Assembly: GCA_011055585.1 (NCBI GenBank)
Contig: DRGT01000098.1
Span: forward strand, 1 to 6,648
DNA: 6,648 nt
Origin: Candidatus Nitrosopumilus sp.
GTDB lineage: Archaea; Thermoproteota; Nitrososphaeria; Nitrososphaerales; Nitrosopumilaceae
Direction: 5' to 3'
Numbering within the stretch: position 1 is the stretch's first letter; every line of letters starts with the position of its first letter. Of this stretch, positions 4,319 to 6,648 are shown in pieces. The notes under the pieces were generated by a model that ran no database searches, was not told where the DNA came from, and saw nothing but the letters and a program-made list of their open reading frames with translations. The translations under genes were made by a program, and so were the position numbers.

Positions 4319-6402
4319 ATAGGAATTACTTTAGTTCCCTGTTCTGATGATTCAAATTTGTAAATTTTTTCAACAGCTGAATCTTCAAAAATTTCAGAAT
4401 CATGAGTAATTATGATAAATTGCAAAGGCATTCTTGAGTTACGATGAGAAATATCAGATAACTGTGCTAATACGTTGACAAGCGATTTTCTCCTCTCCTC
4501 ATCAAGGTGAGCAGTGGGCTCATCTAAAATCATGAAATTGAGATTTGATGCACCAAGTAGATGTGCCATGCCAAGTCTTAATGAAAGAGCAACAACAACT
4601 TGTTCACCCCCACTTAAAGAATCAATATCTAGAACAGAATTTCTTGAATAACATGATATGGAAATGTCTCTAGTTTTTTCTGATAGGAAAATTCTCTGAA
4701 TCTTTGTGTTCATCATAATCAAGTATTCAGAGGCTTTTTCTGAAATTGTTTTCAATGCCCAGGAGCGAAGACTTGTTGCAACCGAACCATCCCTGTTGAA
4801 TATATTTTGATGAATTTCATCTAGCTCAGAAACATATTGTTTTACAAATTTTAGCTCATTCAAAGTATTATTTTTCTTACTGACTTGATCTTGACTATTT
4901 TTTATTTTCTCAATAATTGCACCAAATTGCTGATCGATTTCACTTAATTTTCTTCGTTTCACTTCATAGGAATTTTTTAAATTTGAAAATTCTTCTGGAT
5001 TAAACCCACTTGTTTCTTTTTCTAATAATGATATTTTATCACACAACACTTTCGCGTGAGAGTCAATTGATGACATTTCCATCAATTTTCCAGTATTCAA
5101 GGTAATTGGAATTTTCTGCATACTGTTTTTTTGCTTCAAAATTTTCTGCTTTATTCCATCAAGTTCTTTTGAATTTTTAATTGAATGAGCCTGAAGTGTT
5201 GATTCAGCTATTATGGCCTGCTCAAATTTTCGTGAAATACTATTTTTTTGATCCTGAGCAAGCTCTTCTTCTTTTTCAAGATTTTTTATTTCTTTACTAA
5301 GTATAGACATTTCTTGTATTAGGTGTTCGACTTGAAATAATGGATTAAGATGATCTACTTTGGAATCACAAACTGGACATTTGTCATTTTTTAATTTTAA
5401 TTTACTTGCAAGTGCTTGTTGCTCTTTTAGCCTTTCAATGTGTAATGAGTTCTGTTGAATTTTTTTTGCAATTGACTCCATCTTCATTCCTAATTCTTCT
5501 AGCTGTCTTTCTGTTCCTTTTTTTGCTTCAACATGATCAAAACAGCCTTCACAATCTCTAATTTTCCGTTCATTTTCAGCAACTTCGTTCTTAATTGATA
5601 AAATTGCCTCTCTTGCATATTTTATCAAATCATCTTTTCTTTCTTCTAACTCTCTCAATTTGGATTCTTTCGGAGATTCCTTTTCAAGTTTATCTTGCAA
5701 TAATGTTAACTCTTTTTCAAATTCTTTCTTTTTTGTTTCAAGTTCATTTTTTAGTGGCTCATCTTTTTCAATTTCACTCTTTAAACTCTTTAATTCATTT
5801 TTTAAGATTTCAATATGAGTATCATCGTAACCTAATTTCTTTTGAATTCCTTCACGAAAGTTTCGTTGAATAATTTTCATTAATTCTGACGCCGTATCTA
5901 GCTTGTCAATTCCTATAATTGCATTAAGTAGTTCTTTGAATTCTTTGGGTTTTGCTTTGATAATGGCATTTAATTCACCTTGTTGAACAATAGATGCAAT
6001 CTTTAGTTTTTCAAAATCTAAACCAATTTTTGATTCAATTTCTTTTGTCATTGATTCACCAAATTGTTTTCTTTCACCCGCAGCTAAGGGAATTGATTTT
6101 TCTCCTTGCTTTTCTACGAATTGTGCTGATAATGTTCCCTTTGAATCAATTTTTCTTACCGCTTCGTAGGATTTTTCATTGATGGTGAAATCTACCTTTG
6201 AATATCCCTGATTTGTTCCTCGACGAATTAGACCCTTGTTTGATTTTCTGGTATGTTGTCCAAAAAGAGCAAAGGTTATCGCATCGATAATGCTTGATTT
6301 GCCAGATCCGTTTGGTCCTACAAAAACAGTTACTCCTTCTTCAAAATCTAATTTTGTTGAAGAGTGGGCAAGAAAATTTACTAACTCTACTGATGTAATC
6401 AT
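4315..6402 (-). CDS. rad50: DNA double-strand break repair ATPase Rad50 (SMC-like, zinc hook)
   Basis: A 695-residue ABC/SMC-type ATPase that partners Mre11 in sensing and processing DNA ends. Walker A is GPNGSGKSS (29-37), and the Q-loop is IVQQGEL (138-144). Long charged coiled coils run from about 185 to 340 and 346 to 535. The zinc hook CPVC is at 342-345, followed by an HLNPLF turn; two hooks join through one zinc ion. The ABC signature SLSGGEQ starts at 595, Walker B is FMILDEP (623-629), the D-loop follows at HLDEERR, and the switch His is His667 (ITHD). All catalytic parts are intact. At 695 residues it is shorter than the roughly 880-residue Pyrococcus protein because the coils are short. 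An extra CEGC pair sits at 284-287. The ATG overlaps the upstream stop as ATGA; the TAG overlaps the HEAT gene stop. Confidence 0.96.
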   Translation of the reverse strand: MITSVELVNFLAHSSTKLDFEEGVTVFVGPNGSGKSSIIDAITFALFGQHTRKSNKGLIRRGTNQGYSKVDFTINEKSYEAVRKIDSKGTLSAQFVEKQGEKSIPLAAGERKQFGESMTKEIESKIGLDFEKLKIASIVQQGELNAIIKAKPKEFKELLNAIIGIDKLDTASELMKIIQRNFREGIQKKLGYDDTHIEILKNELKSLKSEIEKDEPLKNELETKKKEFEKELTLLQDKLEKESPKESKLRELEERKDDLIKYAREAILSIKNEVAENERKIRDCEGCFDHVEAKKGTERQLEELGMKMESIAKKIQQNSLHIERLKEQQALASKLKLKNDKCPVCDSKVDHLNPLFQVEHLIQEMSILSKEIKNLEKEEELAQDQKNSISRKFEQAIIAESTLQAHSIKNSKELDGIKQKILKQKNSMQKIPITLNTGKLMEMSSIDSHAKVLCDKISLLEKETSGFNPEEFSNLKNSYEVKRRKLSEIDQQFGAIIEKIKNSQDQVSKKNNTLNELKFVKQYVSELDEIHQNIFNRDGSVATSLRSWALKTISEKASEYLIMMNTKIQRIFLSEKTRDISISCYSRNSVLDIDSLSGGEQVVVALSLRLGMAHLLGASNLNFMILDEPTAHLDEERRKSLVNVLAQLSDISHRNSRMPLQFIIITHDSEIFEDSAVEKIYKFESSEQGTKVIPI
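4365..4370 (+). terminator. T6 tract downstream of the HEAT gene
   Basis: TTTTTT lies about 47 bases past the HEAT gene TAA and is the first oligo-T on that strand. If used, the mRNA end would be antisense to the rad50 3' end. Weak on its own. Confidence 0.25.
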
Positions 6403-6648
6403 TTCAGTTTCTCCTTTTTGAATTGTTCAAAATTTTCTATAATCAATTGATTTGCTTGATCAACTTGATTTGTAGAAAGTAATGGTAGTAGTTCTTTAAC
6501 TGCAAAATTTGCTAATTTTTCTGATTTTAATGAATTGACTGCAAGCTTGAATAATTCCTCATCAATTTTGGCTGGTTTATCCATTAAAACCGAAGAATCA
6601 TCCGAGTTATTTTGTAGAATCTTCCGAGAACAGTATAGAGTATGTGGA
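6399..6648 (-). CDS. mre11: Probable Mre11 nuclease, C-terminal end (5' part outside window)
   Basis: On the minus strand the frame is open from the window edge (first full codon at 6647) to the TGA at 6399-6401, giving 82 residues. A Met at 6584 (MDKPAKIDEE) could be read as the start of a 61-residue gene, but the 21 codons before it are all sense (PHTLYCSRKILQN...), so it is most likely internal. The fragment is helical and charged and ends in a lysine-rich tail (QFKKEKLK). No phosphodiesterase motif of Mre11 falls inside it. The identification rests on position: it lies directly upstream of rad50 and overlaps its ATG by ATGA, as archaeal mre11-rad50 operons do. The C-terminus of Mre11 is where Rad50 coiled-coil bases bind, so a helical end fits. 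Sequence beyond 6648 would settle it. Confidence 0.72.
   Translation of the reverse strand, partial: PHTLYCSRKILQNNSDDSSVLMDKPAKIDEELFKLAVNSLKSEKLANFAVKELLPLLSTNQVDQANQLIIENFEQFKKEKLK

Noticed and set aside
5595..6182. Plus-strand Leu/Phe-rich open frames opposite rad50
   Set aside because: They mirror the Lys/Glu-rich coiled-coil codons of rad50 and mimic membrane proteins only because of AT-rich composition.

Overview
The window looks like a piece of an AT-rich genome of an ammonia-oxidising archaeon (Nitrososphaerota/Thaumarchaeota, Nitrosopumilus-like). The grounds are an archaeal/eukaryal-type ribosomal protein L15e, an Mre11-Rad50 pair, the C-terminal end of a NirK-like multicopper oxidase of the type found in ammonia-oxidising archaea, a secreted protein with a PEFG-CTERM-like tail, and TATA-like boxes placed about 25-28 bases before several start codons, as expected for leaderless archaeal mRNAs. 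No sequence search was run, so the assignment rests on motifs and remembered family features.

Layout. Bases 1-332 (+) are the end of the copper oxidase, followed by a small hairpin and a T-tract. A promoter then drives a serA-like 2-hydroxyacid dehydrogenase without a regulatory domain (400-1332). One base later starts a secreted, membrane-anchored protein with a Pro/Glu stalk and a duplicated cysteine motif (1334-2083). Next come rpl15e (2149-2613) and, overlapping its stop codon, a second secreted protein with a variant PEFG-CTERM tail (2610-3098). Both secreted proteins appear to share one beta-rich domain. Convergent to these is a cytoplasmic thioredoxin-fold protein with a CPGC motif (3088-3744, -). 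It is divergent from a small HEAT-repeat protein (3830-4318, +) whose two His-Glu motifs resemble half of deoxyhypusine hydroxylase. That gene in turn converges, with a 4-base overlap, on rad50 (4315-6402, -). rad50 overlaps, through an ATGA junction, the C-terminal end of what is most likely mre11, which runs off the right edge of the window (6399-6648, -).

Functional groups. Mre11 and Rad50 form one translationally coupled DNA-repair operon. The dehydrogenase probably starts serine biosynthesis. The two secreted proteins are cell-surface proteins of unknown role. The divergent redox and HEAT genes share an 85-base promoter region. The strongest novelty candidate is the HEAT protein: its HE-HE spacing fits the N-terminal half of DOHH, so a homodimer could in principle build the four-HE di-iron site of an archaeal hypusine-forming enzyme. 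The genes are very tightly packed, with no gap above about 85 bases, and no tRNA, rRNA, CRISPR or mobile element was seen.
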